A DNA stretch of 64,000 nucleotides from Actinostola sp. cb2023 (lineage: Eukaryota > Cnidaria > Anthozoa > Actiniaria > Actinostolidae): assembly GCA_033675265.1 (NCBI GenBank), contig JAUJYZ010001231.1:62001-126000 (forward strand), in the 5' to 3' direction. The position numbers were made by a program, and so were the translations under genes. This document shows positions 1 to 10,624 of this stretch, in pieces (position 1 is the first letter of the stretch; each line of letters opens with the position of its first letter). The notes under the pieces are model-generated. The model was not told the origin of the DNA, did no database searches, and worked only from the letters and a program-made list of their open reading frames with translations.

Positions 1-559
1 GCGGTAGTATGAGTTTCTTGAACAAAGGTTACCCCACCAGTAGCTCCGTGCTAAACAAACCAGTTTAACATTTTATGGCGCTTATTTTTATCCCTCATTC
101 CCCTGACATTAAGTGAAATTACTTCAAAGTCATAATGCTTTTGTGGAATGTGTTAAGGAATGCGTTTGTTCAATTTGGCCGTTATCAGTCCCACTGGAAC
201 AATCCCCGTATAAGGTGCCAAGTAAACTATATGACAAACGAAAACACTCGCAACACACAATACTTATCAACAAACAATGAAAAACATGTTGGATGCATTC
301 TCCTCCGGTATATGTACTTAATGAAATACTCTTTCATTTCCCCATAGACTTTAGATATGCAAATTCCTTGACAATTTCGCTCCAGCAAAATAAGTGTGCA
401 ATTTATCCTAATGTTAATATTTGTTCCTAAATATGATCAGTTATTTCTTTCACTAACAACATTAAGCGTAATTAATATATTATCAGTAAATATTGTAGTT
501 TTGTAGTTTTTATAACACCAAGACTTACTAGTATTATAATATGAGTTCAAACCTGACTA
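1..559. other. No gene seen at window start
   Basis: AT-rich sequence without a credible reading frame. It lies downstream of the minus-strand LINE ORF1, where a LINE would carry its ORF2 (endonuclease and reverse transcriptase), and none is present here. Confidence 0.5.
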
Positions 560-1405
560 TCAATAGATGCTCTCCAAATCACCGTGGTGGTTGATACGTA
601 TTGACCTTTCACCTTTTTCTTTACATACGAATATCTTTCCATCGAGTGTCCATGTCCTGTACCACTTGTTTTGGTAGGCTCTCTTTCTCACCTCTCCATA
701 AAGTCGTCGTCGAAAGGCTGTTAGGTTTTCATTAATGTATACTGCCACTGCCCCATTAAATGTTTCGCTAGCCTTCACATCCCGTAGTTTCCTTCTTGCT
801 TGGTATAGTTCATTCTTAGTCTTGTGGCTTTTAAATTTCACTAGAATGGGTTTAATCTGTGCTTTGGAATACAGACGGTGGACTATATCTATATCGTCCT
901 CGTCAAGTACTACTCCTACGCTTTCGGCAACCTTGATTGTAGTTTCTTCCAGGTCTTCGTCTTCGGTCTGTGGAATGCCGTGAATTTCGATGTTGTATTT
1001 CCTGGATTGTGCCTCCAGGTCGTCAATTTTAGTTTCTAACCATTCTATCTTGGTGTTAGCGTTCCTTAGTTCGGCGTTGCAGTCACTCAAGGAGTTTGTG
1101 AGGTCTGTGAAATCCTTCTTTGTGGACTTGTTCTCCTTTACCAAGTCCTCTACTAATTTCGACTGGAAAGTCATAGCGGTCCTCACCTCGTCAAATTCTA
1201 TTCTTAAAGACTTGTTCTCTGTCAGTAACCTGTTTGTATTACTTTGAATCTCCGTCACAACTTTATAGATGGATTCCAAGGTTAGGTTTGATTTGTCGGC
1301 GTCCATTCTTTGCAGCTTTGCTTGTGGAGAACAGTCTACGCTAGAGACTGACGAATTCGATGACAGTTCTTCCCTGGTTCTCCGAACTCCCGTGTTAGTA
1401 CTCAT
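560..1405 (-). CDS. LINE ORF1-like nucleic-acid-binding protein
   Basis: A 281-residue product read from the ATG at 1405. An in-frame ATG 75 bases further upstream gives a hydrophobic leader that looks non-native. The N-terminal part is polar and Ser/Thr-rich. Residues about 45-140 form a heptad-like coiled coil ending at KIDDLEAQSRKYNIEIHGI. An RRM-like segment follows (EIHGIP, then DIVHRL and ILVKFKSH), and then a basic C-terminal segment (ENLTAFRRRLYGEVRKRAY, GKIFVCKE). This order of coiled coil, RRM-like fold and C-terminal basic domain is that of ORF1 proteins of non-LTR retrotransposons (CR1/L1/Jockey types), which bind the element RNA. The frame is intact, but no ORF2 follows in the 559 bases left in the window. 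It is therefore a 3'-interrupted copy or a single-ORF derivative. Family level is likely; the clade is inferred. Confidence 0.72.
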   Translation of the reverse strand: MSTNTGVRRTREELSSNSSVSSVDCSPQAKLQRMDADKSNLTLESIYKVVTEIQSNTNRLLTENKSLRIEFDEVRTAMTFQSKLVEDLVKENKSTKKDFTDLTNSLSDCNAELRNANTKIEWLETKIDDLEAQSRKYNIEIHGIPQTEDEDLEETTIKVAESVGVVLDEDDIDIVHRLYSKAQIKPILVKFKSHKTKNELYQARRKLRDVKASETFNGAVAVYINENLTAFRRRLYGEVRKRAYQNKWYRTWTLDGKIFVCKEKGERSIRINHHGDLESIY

Positions 1406-1742
1406 GAAATAACTGAAATAAAGCTGGCTATGATTTACAATTACTGGGGAAATGAGCAAGAGTATATACGGAGCGCTCAAACGAGCATCCTACCTCTTCA
1501 CGCTTCACGCACCTTTAGGTGTTATTAATAAGGTTCTTTCCAAAATCCTCCGAAAGGCGATAAATAATGAAAGGTCCCTTATCTGGTCAAGGGGAGGGGC
1601 ATGATATTTTAGGCCAAGCTCTAGGGGAGTGTCAGGAAATTTCATTCCCATCGCTAGGGGAGGGTCACATCATTTTCAACGCTCAATTTAAAATCTCCAT
1701 CCCCCCCCCCCCCTCCCCCCCTGCTAATTTCTGACAAGTCCC

Positions 1743-1931
1743 TAACTGTTTGGCATTAAGTTGAAATGTTGCTTTCATATTCCAATGAGAAGTACTGTTT
1801 TTCTTACGATTTAAGGATGGATTGAGTAAATGACGTCATTTACTCAACCCAATCCATCCTTAAATCGTAAGAAAAACAGTACTTCTCATTGGAATATGAA
1901 AGCAACATTTTAACTTAAAGCCAAACAGTTA
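1743..1931. repeat. Near-perfect foldback (palindromic MITE)
   Basis: Two arms of about 94 bases are near-perfect reverse complements meeting at GAGTAAATGACGTCATTTACTC minus its outer bases (centre near 1838). The ends read TAACTGTTTGG and CCAAACAGTTA, so a TA target duplication is possible. A 21-base C-rich run lies just outside at 1701-1721. There is no coding content. Confidence 0.8.
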
Positions 1932-2011
1932 TTAATATGTCGTTCAAAATTACTTCAGCAAAATTACAGCTCATTTTAAATTTTGACTGATTTTCGTCCA
2001 AGTAGCCCTTT

Positions 2012-3099
2012 AACTAGACCCTGTTAGCAGGGTTCACTCGTGTCCTGGTGCCGGATTGCAGTACATGCTGAGGACCAGAGCCAGAGTAGAATTGGGATCC
2101 CTGTGGAAGTGTCAGTGTGGGGGCTTTCTCAGTATATCATCGTCCTGAATTCCTGAAAATTTGAATAACAATAGTTCATATTGTTGTATGCCTCGTTCTA
2201 CAAAGAGTTCTTGATTTGAATAACAAAGGTTTTTCAGGATAGTGATATATACTAACTGAGAAAGAGCCGAAATCAAGTTTGTATACGAGTTTGATTTTTG
2301 CTTGAAAGCTTCCCTTTTCTACCTGGAACCAGCACATGTCGCAGTTATCTTTCGTGATCAATGCGGTATGTTTTATATTTCGCTCTTAGAGTGAAAATAT
2401 TTGAACATTTTAAAAGTAATATCTTGGTATATAAAAATGTATTCAACGAGTAAAGTTCAATGACAGATTGATAGTTGTTGTCGGTCGATTTTTCATTTAG
2501 ACTTCGAAATATAAAATACCATAAATATAAGCTTGTGATTTCCTTTCTAGTAGAACACATAGACGTCCAGCTATTCGTGTGCTTATCTTCTTGGACGATA
2601 AGGATTTTCACTGAATGTTCGTGTGTGTCAGTTTAATTGGGCTTCCTGTGGTTACAGGTGAAATTTTGGTTTTGAGTGGTTTTGAGCGATTCGAAAATCT
2701 TGGTTCAACCGGTCATTTTATAGTATTGAGTATGAGTTTGTTTGTTTCTCAAAAGCATAATTTTTCTATATCGTTCCCTAAAAAATACTAGAAATAAAGA
2801 ATAATAGTTGTTGAAGTCCCCTGTGTAGTTTTCTTGAGGTTTTGAGTTGTATTTATTCGATGTTGGTCCGAGTTGTCTTGTGAATTTTGATTTGTTGACG
2901 AGCGCTGAACAGCGATCGATGAACGCCGAAGTTAGGATTTGTGTGCAATTTCTAAGCCGTGGAGGATGCCTGGGCTCTGACTTGTTGCTTTATACCTTGT
3001 CTTTTTATCCTTCATTTGGCCAACACATTTAATTTAGCCGCTTTTTAGATCGGGAATCACGACACCTATATAACACATTGCGCATGTGCGAGACAATTC
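2012..3099. repeat. Interspersed repeat, left part, interrupted by the KDZ element
   Basis: This segment plus 14380-14828 reconstitutes a sequence that recurs in inverted orientation and without interruption at 31383-33070. Both copies begin near CTAGACCCTG and end near GGGCACGAGTAA. Relative to the other copy this one has lost roughly 190 bases after the GGGCTTCCTGTGG word at 2639-2651. No intact gene is seen. Confidence 0.82.
3092..3099. other. 8-bp target-site duplication, left
   Basis: GACAATTC lies directly outside the left end of the 11.28-kb element and is repeated at 14380-14387. The related uninterrupted repeat carries a single copy of it (reverse complement GAATTGTC at 31805-31812). 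Confidence 0.9.
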
Positions 3100-3127
3100 C
3101 ACTAAGGCGCGGTATTGCACAATATAC
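3100..3127 (+). repeat. Terminal inverted repeat, left
   Basis: Starts CACTAAGGCGCGGTATTGCA. From 3105 on it matches the reverse complement of the right end without mismatch until the minisatellite begins. The outermost five bases are divergent (CACTA here, GAGTG at the other end). Confidence 0.85.
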
Positions 3128-5250
3128 GATATACTCTTATATATATATAGTGTATATTCTGTATAATTATACACCAATGTATATCGGTCCAAATATACAT
3201 AATATACTCTTGTATATATATAGTGTATATTCTGTATAATTATACACCAATGTATATCGGTCCAAATATACACAATATACTCTTGTATATATAGTGTATA
3301 TTCTGTATAATTATACACCAATGTATATTGGTCCAAATATACACAATATACTCTTGTATATATATAGTGTATATTCTGTATAATTATACACCAATGTATA
3401 TTGGTCCAAATATACATAATATACTCTTGTATATATATAGTGTATATTCTGTATAATTATACACCAATGTATATCGGTCCAAATATACATAATATACTCT
3501 TGTATATATATAGTGTATATTCTGTATAATTATACACCAATGTATATTGGTCCCAAATATACACAATATACTCTTGTATATATATAGTGTATATTCTGTA
3601 TAATTATACACCAATGTATATTGGTCCAAATATACACAATATACTCTTGTATATATATAGTGTATATTCTGTATAATTATACACCAATGTATATTGGTCC
3701 AAATATACACAATATACTCTTGTATATATATAGTGTATATTCTGTATAATTATACACCAATGTATATCGGTCCAAATATACACAATATACTCTTGTATAT
3801 ATATAGTGTATATTCTGTATAATTATACACCAATGTATATCGGTCCAAATATACACAATATACTCTTGTATATATATATAGTGTATATTCTGTATAATTA
3901 TACACCAATGTATATCGGTCCAAATATACACAATATACTCTTGTATATATATAGTGTATATTCTGTATAATTATACACCAATGTATATCGTCCAAAATAT
4001 ACACAATATACTCTTGTATATATATAGTGTATATTCTGTATAATTATACACCAATGTATATTGGTCCAAATATACACAATATACTCTTGTATATATATAG
4101 TGTATATTCTGTATAATTATACACCAATGTATATTGGTCCAAATATACACAATATACTCTTGTATATATATAGTGTATATTCTGTATAATTATACACCAA
4201 TGTATATCGGTCCAAATATACACAATATACTCTTGTATATATATAGTGTATATTCTGTATAATTATACACCAATGTATATCGGTCCAAATATACATAATA
4301 TACTCTTGTATATATATAGTGTATATTCTGTATAATTATACACCAATGTATATTGGTCCAAATATACACAATATACTCTTGTATATATATAGTGTATATT
4401 CTGTATAATTATACACCAATGTATATTGGTCCAAATATACACAATATACTCTTGTATATATATATAGTGTATATTCTGTATAATTATACACCAATGTATA
4501 TCGGTCCAAATATACACAATATACTCTTGTATATATATAGTGTATATTCTGTATAATTATACACCAATGTATATCGGTCCAAATATACACAATATACTCT
4601 TGTATATATATAGTGTATATTCTGTATAATTATACACCAATGTATATCGGTCCAAATATACACAATATACTCTTGTATATATATAGTGTATATTCTGTAT
4701 AATTATACACCAATGTATATTGGTCCAAATATACATAATATACTCTTGTATATATATAGTGTATATTCTGTATAATTATACACCAATGTATATTGGTCCA
4801 AATATACACAATATACTCTTGTATATATATAGTGTATATTCTGTATAATTATACACCAATGTATATCGGTCCAAATATACACAATATACTCTTGTATATA
4901 TATAGTGTATATTCTGTATAATTATACACCAATGTATATCGGTCCAAATATACACAATATACTCTTGTATATATATAGTGTATATTCTGTATAATTATAC
5001 ACCAATGTATATCGGTCCAAATATACACAATATACTCTTGTATATATATAGTGTATATTCTGTATAATTATACACCAATGTATATTGGTCCAAATATACA
5101 TAATATACTCTTGTATATATATAGTGTATATTCTGTATAATTATACACCAATGTATATTGGTCCAAATATACACAAATATACTCTTGTATATATATAGTG
5201 TATATTCTGTATAATTATACACCAATGTATATCGGTCCAAATATACACAA
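3127..5250. repeat. Left subterminal minisatellite, 73-bp unit
   Basis: About 29 near-identical copies of a 73-bp AT-rich unit. Each contains TAGTGTATATTCTGTATA, AATTATACACCAATGTATAT and GGTCCAAATATAC. Variation is limited to CGG/TGG and TACACA/TACATA alternatives and occasional TA length changes. Open frames rich in Tyr/Ile cross the array only because the unit lacks stops in some frames. Confidence 0.92.
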
Positions 5251-5690
5251 TAAACAAACTGAGTATACTGTGTATATAGTGTATAAGCCCCAACCAAACT
5301 GAGTATACTGTGTATATAGTGTATATAGTGTATAGCCCCAACCAAACTGAGTATACTGTGTATATAGTGTATATAGTGTATATAGTGTATATAGTGTATA
5401 GCCCCAACCAGACTGAGTATACTGTGTATATAGTGTATATAGTGTATAGCCCCAACCAAACTGAGTATACTGTGTATATAGTGTATATAGTGTATAGCCC
5501 CAACCAAACTGAGTATACTGTGTATATAGTGTATATAGTGTATATAGTGTATAGCCCCAACCAAACTGAGTATACTGTGTATATAGTGTATATAGTGTAT
5601 ATAGTGTATAGCCCCAACCAAACTGAGTATACTGTGTATATAGTGTACGTACAGTATATATAGTGTATATTGTCTATTGTGAATGTATAC
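5251..5690. repeat. Second left array, about 48-bp unit with 12-bp subrepeats
   Basis: Units of GCCCCAACCAAACTGAGTAT followed by a variable number (two to four) of TATATAGTGTAT 12-mers, seven to eight units in all. It lies between the 73-bp array and the transposase 3' end. It shares the TATATAGTGTAT word with the outer array, so it may have grown from it. Confidence 0.88.
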
Positions 5691-5774
5691 AGTGTATATT
5701 CTGTTGATTGTTGTGCAAATGTGTTTGCCTTTTTATAAATGAATTATACTGAAACTAAAACATAACAATTTAAA

Positions 5775-5780
5775 TTTATT
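5775..5780 (-). promoter_or_regulatory. Candidate poly(A) signal of the transposase
   Basis: AATAAA on the minus strand, about 65 bases beyond the transposase stop codon, at the edge of the left array. Confidence 0.5.
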
Positions 5781-5845
5781 TAAAAAATAAAAATAGCATA
5801 TTTACAATCCTTATTATTTCACATTTACACAATATTCTTAGTTCA

Positions 5846-7610
5846 CTACATCTTTCCCTCTGATTTTAACTGCAATTCAAGTTCTTTATTAAAACAATCA
5901 TTGACAAACCAAAAAAGTACATTACGCTTAAATTGAGTCATCTTTCTTGTCAAATTAAAATATATGTTAAGTCTTCTAAATCCTTGTTCACACGATTCTG
6001 TATTTGCACCATGGATTTCACTAAACTTTGGCAACAAAGGATGATAAAAACAATTTGGATTATCTAAAGGCATACATGCCTCCTCAGTGTGCTTTGAAAC
6101 ATGAAATATATCAACTAAAAACTTCACGTTATCCAAAAGAAGCTTCGCACCAGCACTACCGTTTTTACACTGATTCCTAAGAAAAGGAACAAGCCCACAT
6201 GCTCTGTCGTAACCGACATATTTCAATCTTTGAAAACATTCTATGTTCTTTGTAAATGTTCTTAAAAGGAAAAGAAACACTTGAGTCTGAGACTCACACG
6301 TTAACATTTCCGTCATACTAACGACAATGCCACAAGGGCGTATATTAGTGCCAGCATTCCAGCTGTGGTCTCAAAAAACAGAGACATGTTCTCTTTTTTC
6401 TTGCATCCATGTATTGTGTCCTCTGGCAGAATTCCATTTTCCTTTACTACATCATCAAACTCTGGAGGCATTTCAACAAACTCTGCTACATCTTCACTTT
6501 GATGTGATCGACAGAACTTTGAAGGCTTCCTATCTTTACCCCCATTCAAAGGGGAATTTGGACAGCATCTGTAGATATCTGGAAGGTCCCTACTTATTCG
6601 TACTTTCTCTTTGGGAAAGGCACATTTTGATCGTTTCAGATATTCGTTCCCATCCACTGTTACGTAACCTTCCGCGCAGCCTGCTACTTCACACTTGTGC
6701 ATAACCCATGGGTTGTCCAGTTTGCATATATCGTTCCAAACAGATTGGCAAAGCTTTTCTGTATCCAAGTGCTTTCTGTTTTTATCGTACTCTTTCTTTA
6801 GCGCCTTATCCATCACCTTAACATTTCGTTGATAAATGTTCACAACAATCCACAAAAACCACGCATCATTTACGCGCTCCTTGTTTAGCAAAAACTCGCT
6901 GTTGCAATTCAATCGAGGATTGAATTCCTTTAGATGAGAGAGCCTCTCATTGTTTACTTCACGAAAATTCAAATTATATACTGTAGCTCTGGATTGCAAT
7001 GTCGCCCCGTGTAACACAGATGTTGTTCAAAATTTGAGTAAACCCTTTCGCCATTGTTAAGTACTTTATACGATGGGTAATACTTGGTCTTGCACTCATA
7101 ACACTCTCCATGGAACAACGCACCAACGTACGAGCCAGACATAGTGTAAACAATGGGATACGATGGGCGCGAGTCAATTCTTATGTTCTTCTTACAGCAG
7201 CGGGTAACATCAGGTAGAAGAATTATCGACTTCATGGCATTCTTGCCTTTTTGACTGAAATGTTCTTTAGTAACCTGTTTGGCAATACTCATCGGAAAAA
7301 GCTTGTTTGTTTTTCGACAGTCCTCAACTTTTGTTAAGTCCAATGTTCGGCTATCTTTGTTGATTGTTTGCCTTCTTTTACCAATAACAACGATTGCATG
7401 ATCTTCAGACGATCTGTCTTTAGCACGACTTCGAACAAATTCAGCTATCAGTTCCCATCGATTTGGAGTAAATTCTTTAAAGTGCTCTCTGGCAATCACA
7501 AATACGTTTAGATCATGAAAATTTGTTTCATAACATGACATCTTGTCAAACGCGCATCTACAAGTAAAACTGATACGAGAGAGCCGCCGCTTAATACAAC
7601 ACTCTCCCAT
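5846..7610 (-). pseudogene. KDZ-family transposase, broken by two frameshifts
   Basis: Three collinear minus-strand segments (7610-6969, 7017-6313, about 6350-5846) together read as one transposase of about 580 residues. Segment 1 has a CxC5-like cysteine cluster (CC at residues 138-139 and CYEC at 170-173, with IVYTMSG between). Segment 2 has a CxC6-like cluster (HKC, C114, VDG, C132, CC 151-152, C169 and H172). Segment 3 has the RNase H-like core ([18 protein letters not shown], then [12 protein letters not shown]), supplying plausible D, D and E catalytic residues. CxC5 and CxC6 are the clusters known beside KDZ transposases. The breaks lie near 7000 and near 6345. At each the reading shifts by -1, as if one base were missing, with no GT/AG intron. 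The start at 7610 has a good context (CCCATGG). The shifts could be real decay or consensus-sequence errors. Confidence 0.8.
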
Positions 7611-7829
7611 GGGACCGACACGATTGCGGCCTAATCATGTATAAATTAAAAGTTTTCAACCTATTAAATCAATGACAATACGCAAAGAGGTTTAATTGCG
7701 TTATATGCAGACAATCTCCCGAAAAAAAACTTCAATTATAGACTATTAAGACCATTACAATTATACGTCGTTTTCAAAAGCCTAAAGTCGATATTAACAT
7801 AGTTAGTATACTAACTATGATATTTTAAA

Positions 7830-8215
7830 ACACCAGTTATTACATGACTTTAACTTTTTCAGATTATACTTCGTTCTTAAAAGCCTAAGATCAAGGCTAC
7901 AATTGATGAGCTACTGGTATCATTTAATATTATACGTCGTTTTCAAAAGACTAAAGTCGATATTAACACCAGTTATTACATGACTTTAACCTTTTTCAGA
8001 TTATACTTCGTTCTTAAAAGCCTAAGATCAAGGCTACAATTGATGAGCTACTGGTATCATTTAATATTATACGTCGTTTTCAAAAGACTAAAGTCCGGCG
8101 ATATTAACACCAGTTATTACATGACTTTAACCTTTTTAAGATTATACTTCGTTCTTAAAAGCCTAAGATCAAGGCTACAACTGATGAGCTACTGGTATCA
8201 TTTAAACCACAATAT
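7830..8215. repeat. Tandem repeat in the divergent intergenic region, about 125-bp unit
   Basis: About three copies of a unit containing CCAGTTATTACATGACTTTA, AGATTATACTTCGTTCTTAA and GATGAGCTACTGGTATCATT. It sits upstream of the transposase start, between the two divergent genes of the element. A role in the promoter is only inferred from position. Confidence 0.8.
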
Positions 8216-8393
8216 ACACATCTTTTCAATAATATTATACATCGTTTTGAAAAGCCTCAGAACGAGAGTACCTCACAGCATCATAAATTCACATCGTTTT
8301 TAAAAATCGTTGGGAGTGTGTCAACTTTTTGCCGCATTCAAAACTCAACACAAAAGACGAAATTACACAGATTACACTTTCTTCAATACCAAT

Positions 8394-8935
8394 AGCTGCT
8401 TACAAAGACATCTCTCACGTATTGTTTTCTAATAACTAACACCTCATTGTCGAACTGAGGATTTTAGGATAAAAACAAAAAACAATTATGTTCACTAAGA
8501 CCGACCAATATAATTATATTAACTTCACTTCCGTTATCCTGATGGACTTTGCGGCTGATTACAAAGACATCTCTCACGTATTGTTTTCTAATAACTAACA
8601 CCTCATAACTGAGGATTTTAGGATAAAAGCAAAAAACAATTACGTTCACTAAGACCGACCAATATAATTATATTAACTTCACTTCCGTTATCCTGATGGA
8701 CTTTGCGGCTGATTACAAAGACATCTCTCACGTATTGTTTTCTAATAACTAACACCTCATTGTCGAACTAAGGATTTTAGGATAAAAACAAAAAACAATT
8801 AAGTTCACTAAGACCGACCAATTCACTTCGGTTATCCTGATGGACTTTGCGGCTGATTACAAAGACATCTCTCACATATTGTTTTGTAATTACTAACACT
8901 TCATTGTCTCACTAAGGATTTTACTTCGAGTATCC
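8394..8935. repeat. Tandem repeat upstream of the DUF3987 gene, about 155-bp unit
   Basis: Three to four copies of a unit with GATTACAAAGACATCTCTCA, GTATTGTTTTCTAATAACTA and CACTTCCGTTATCCTGATGG. The last copy ends about 40 bases before the DUF3987 ATG. Together with the 7830-8215 block it fills most of the 1.37-kb space between the two divergent genes. Confidence 0.82.
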
Positions 8936-8976
8936 TGGTGACTGCTCAATTTGTCGGACGTCCATGGACTGTTAAC

Positions 8977-10428
8977 ATGGCCGCTTTTCTCCCTATATTC
9001 GACATAGACAAGCGAGTTAATGCTGCTCAGAAAATAGTATTTAACATAGATGAAACGACAACAACCTCAATCAAAGACCTGGTGAACGCTAACGCTAATG
9101 CCATTGGAAGTCCCAAGGAATTTATTTTCTTTCCTCTACTGTCCGTGGCTTCTCACTTTATGGGACCGCACACCCGAGTAGTAATAAACGAAAACTGGCA
9201 AGAACCACTCATCTTATGGACCGTAGTCCTCGCTGACAAAGGACAGAAAAAGTCTCCTGCGCTGAATAGACTTCTTGAACCCATAAAAACCCTCGAGGAG
9301 CAGCTCGTACGCAACAGTGAGGATCAAGAAGAGTCTGATGAAAACACTGAAAAGCATCAACCGCAAATATATATAGAACACTTTTCAATGGAGGAACTTC
9401 ACTATACATTGAAACGCAACAATGGACGAGTCGTAGGACTGTATGACGAAATCTCCTTACTATATGAACAATTAGACAAATACAAGAATGGCAGTTCGGA
9501 CAGAAAAACAATGCTGTCGTTGATTAACGGAAGCTCATGGAGAAGAAATTTCCGTACTTCACACAGTGTTGTACCTCAAACTTGGTTCAACATCGCAGGA
9601 TTTGTGCAACCAGACGTTATTGTGAGTTTACTCAACGGGAACGACTACGATGGGTTCTGTGACAGACAAATCTTTGTTTGTCCACCAGAACTGGACGTGG
9701 ACTATGATGAACTTGTGAAGCCACCACCAACAACACCACAATTGCACGAAATATTCCAGGCTCTTGATGAATTTCATCGCCAATCAGATACAAAATATGA
9801 ACTCTCAAAAGAAGCACATACCGAGTTCGTGGCATACCATGACCAACTAAATGAAAGAAAAAGACAACACAGTCGACGCGAGAGAGACCGCAAAAGTATT
9901 TTATCAAAAGCAAAGGGACAGGTTGCCCGATTTGCAGCCGTAACTTACGCTCTCAGTCAAGCCGCTGAGAAAGTAAAGGATCCAGAATCGTTTACTGATG
10001 AATGGTCGTATGAAATCCCGACCGAATTCATGACTATGGCTGTGAAATTGATGGACTATTGCATCGAACAAAAATTTGCATTAGGAAAACCGGAAAAGGA
10101 ATTATCAGAAACCGCACCTTTCACAAGCATCGATTATCACAGAATCAAACGGCTATTAGAACTTGAACCACCAGTAACGATTACCAAGATTTCACAGAAA
10201 CACATACAAAAGCGTGTTGAAAACAAGTACAGAAAAGAAGAAGCTGAAGCTCTCATGAATGACATAGTAACACTTGGTTTGGGTGAGATAGAGGAGGAAA
10301 ACTACCAAGCTGGGAAAACCAAACGCACCAAGAAGATCTTGAAGAAGAGAAAGCTTGATGATCTAAGTGACGAAAACAAAGAACTCTTAAAAAAGATGAA
10401 AGTTGACATTGACAAATTTTCCCTTTGA
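8977..10428 (+). CDS. DUF3987-type P-loop ATPase-like protein carried by the transposon
   Basis: A 483-residue protein read from ATG 8977, which has a strong context (AACATGGCC). A GTG further upstream is in frame but not a eukaryotic start. Features match the DUF3987 family, which is mostly known from phage, plasmid and bacterial primase/helicase-like proteins. There is a phosphate-loop-like VVLADKGQKKSPALNRLLEP (residues about 85-105), an acidic strand VGLYDEISLLYEQL about 60 residues later, then WFNIAGFVQPDVIVSLL and GFCDRQIFVCPP. The C-terminal third is charged and helical, ending in a Lys-rich tail. The loop reads GQKKS rather than the canonical GxGKS, so ATP binding is uncertain. The frame is intact although the divergent transposase is broken. 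Inside the same terminal repeats, it may be an accessory replication or transposition factor; that role is inference. Confidence 0.72.
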   Translation: MAAFLPIFDIDKRVNAAQKIVFNIDETTTTSIKDLVNANANAIGSPKEFIFFPLLSVASHFMGPHTRVVINENWQEPLILWTVVLADKGQKKSPALNRLLEPIKTLEEQLVRNSEDQEESDENTEKHQPQIYIEHFSMEELHYTLKRNNGRVVGLYDEISLLYEQLDKYKNGSSDRKTMLSLINGSSWRRNFRTSHSVVPQTWFNIAGFVQPDVIVSLLNGNDYDGFCDRQIFVCPPELDVDYDELVKPPPTTPQLHEIFQALDEFHRQSDTKYELSKEAHTEFVAYHDQLNERKRQHSRRERDRKSILSKAKGQVARFAAVTYALSQAAEKVKDPESFTDEWSYEIPTEFMTMAVKLMDYCIEQKFALGKPEKELSETAPFTSIDYHRIKRLLELEPPVTITKISQKHIQKRVENKYRKEEAEALMNDIVTLGLGEIEEENYQAGKTKRTKKILKKRKLDDLSDENKELLKKMKVDIDKFSL

Positions 10429-10465
10429 CTTTTAACATATTTTAATAATAATATTGACACTTGTA

Positions 10466-10471
10466 AATAAA
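10466..10471 (+). promoter_or_regulatory. Candidate poly(A) signal of the DUF3987 gene
   Basis: AATAAA 38 bases after the stop codon. Confidence 0.6.
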
Positions 10472-10624
10472 CATTTACCATTTCATAGATACTAAACATT
10501 CAACAATATTTCTACGCTTTTTCAAATTATTTCTTGCAAGGTTTTGTTTGTAAATAATGAAAAACTACTTCCATTTTGTATTTTATCATTTTATTGTGCA
10601 GAACATTTTGTATTATTGTACTTG

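Noticed and set aside
3127..5250. CRISPR-like array of regular repeats
   Set aside because: The units are head-to-tail with no unique spacers, and the context is eukaryotic; it is a minisatellite.
3034..5663. Many Tyr/Ile-rich open frames on both strands
   Set aside because: Produced by the 73-bp and 48-bp minisatellite units, which lack stops in some frames; they repeat with the unit.
6327..6704. 125-codon plus-strand frame
   Set aside because: Antisense to the transposase Cys-rich region, which has clear family features on the minus strand.
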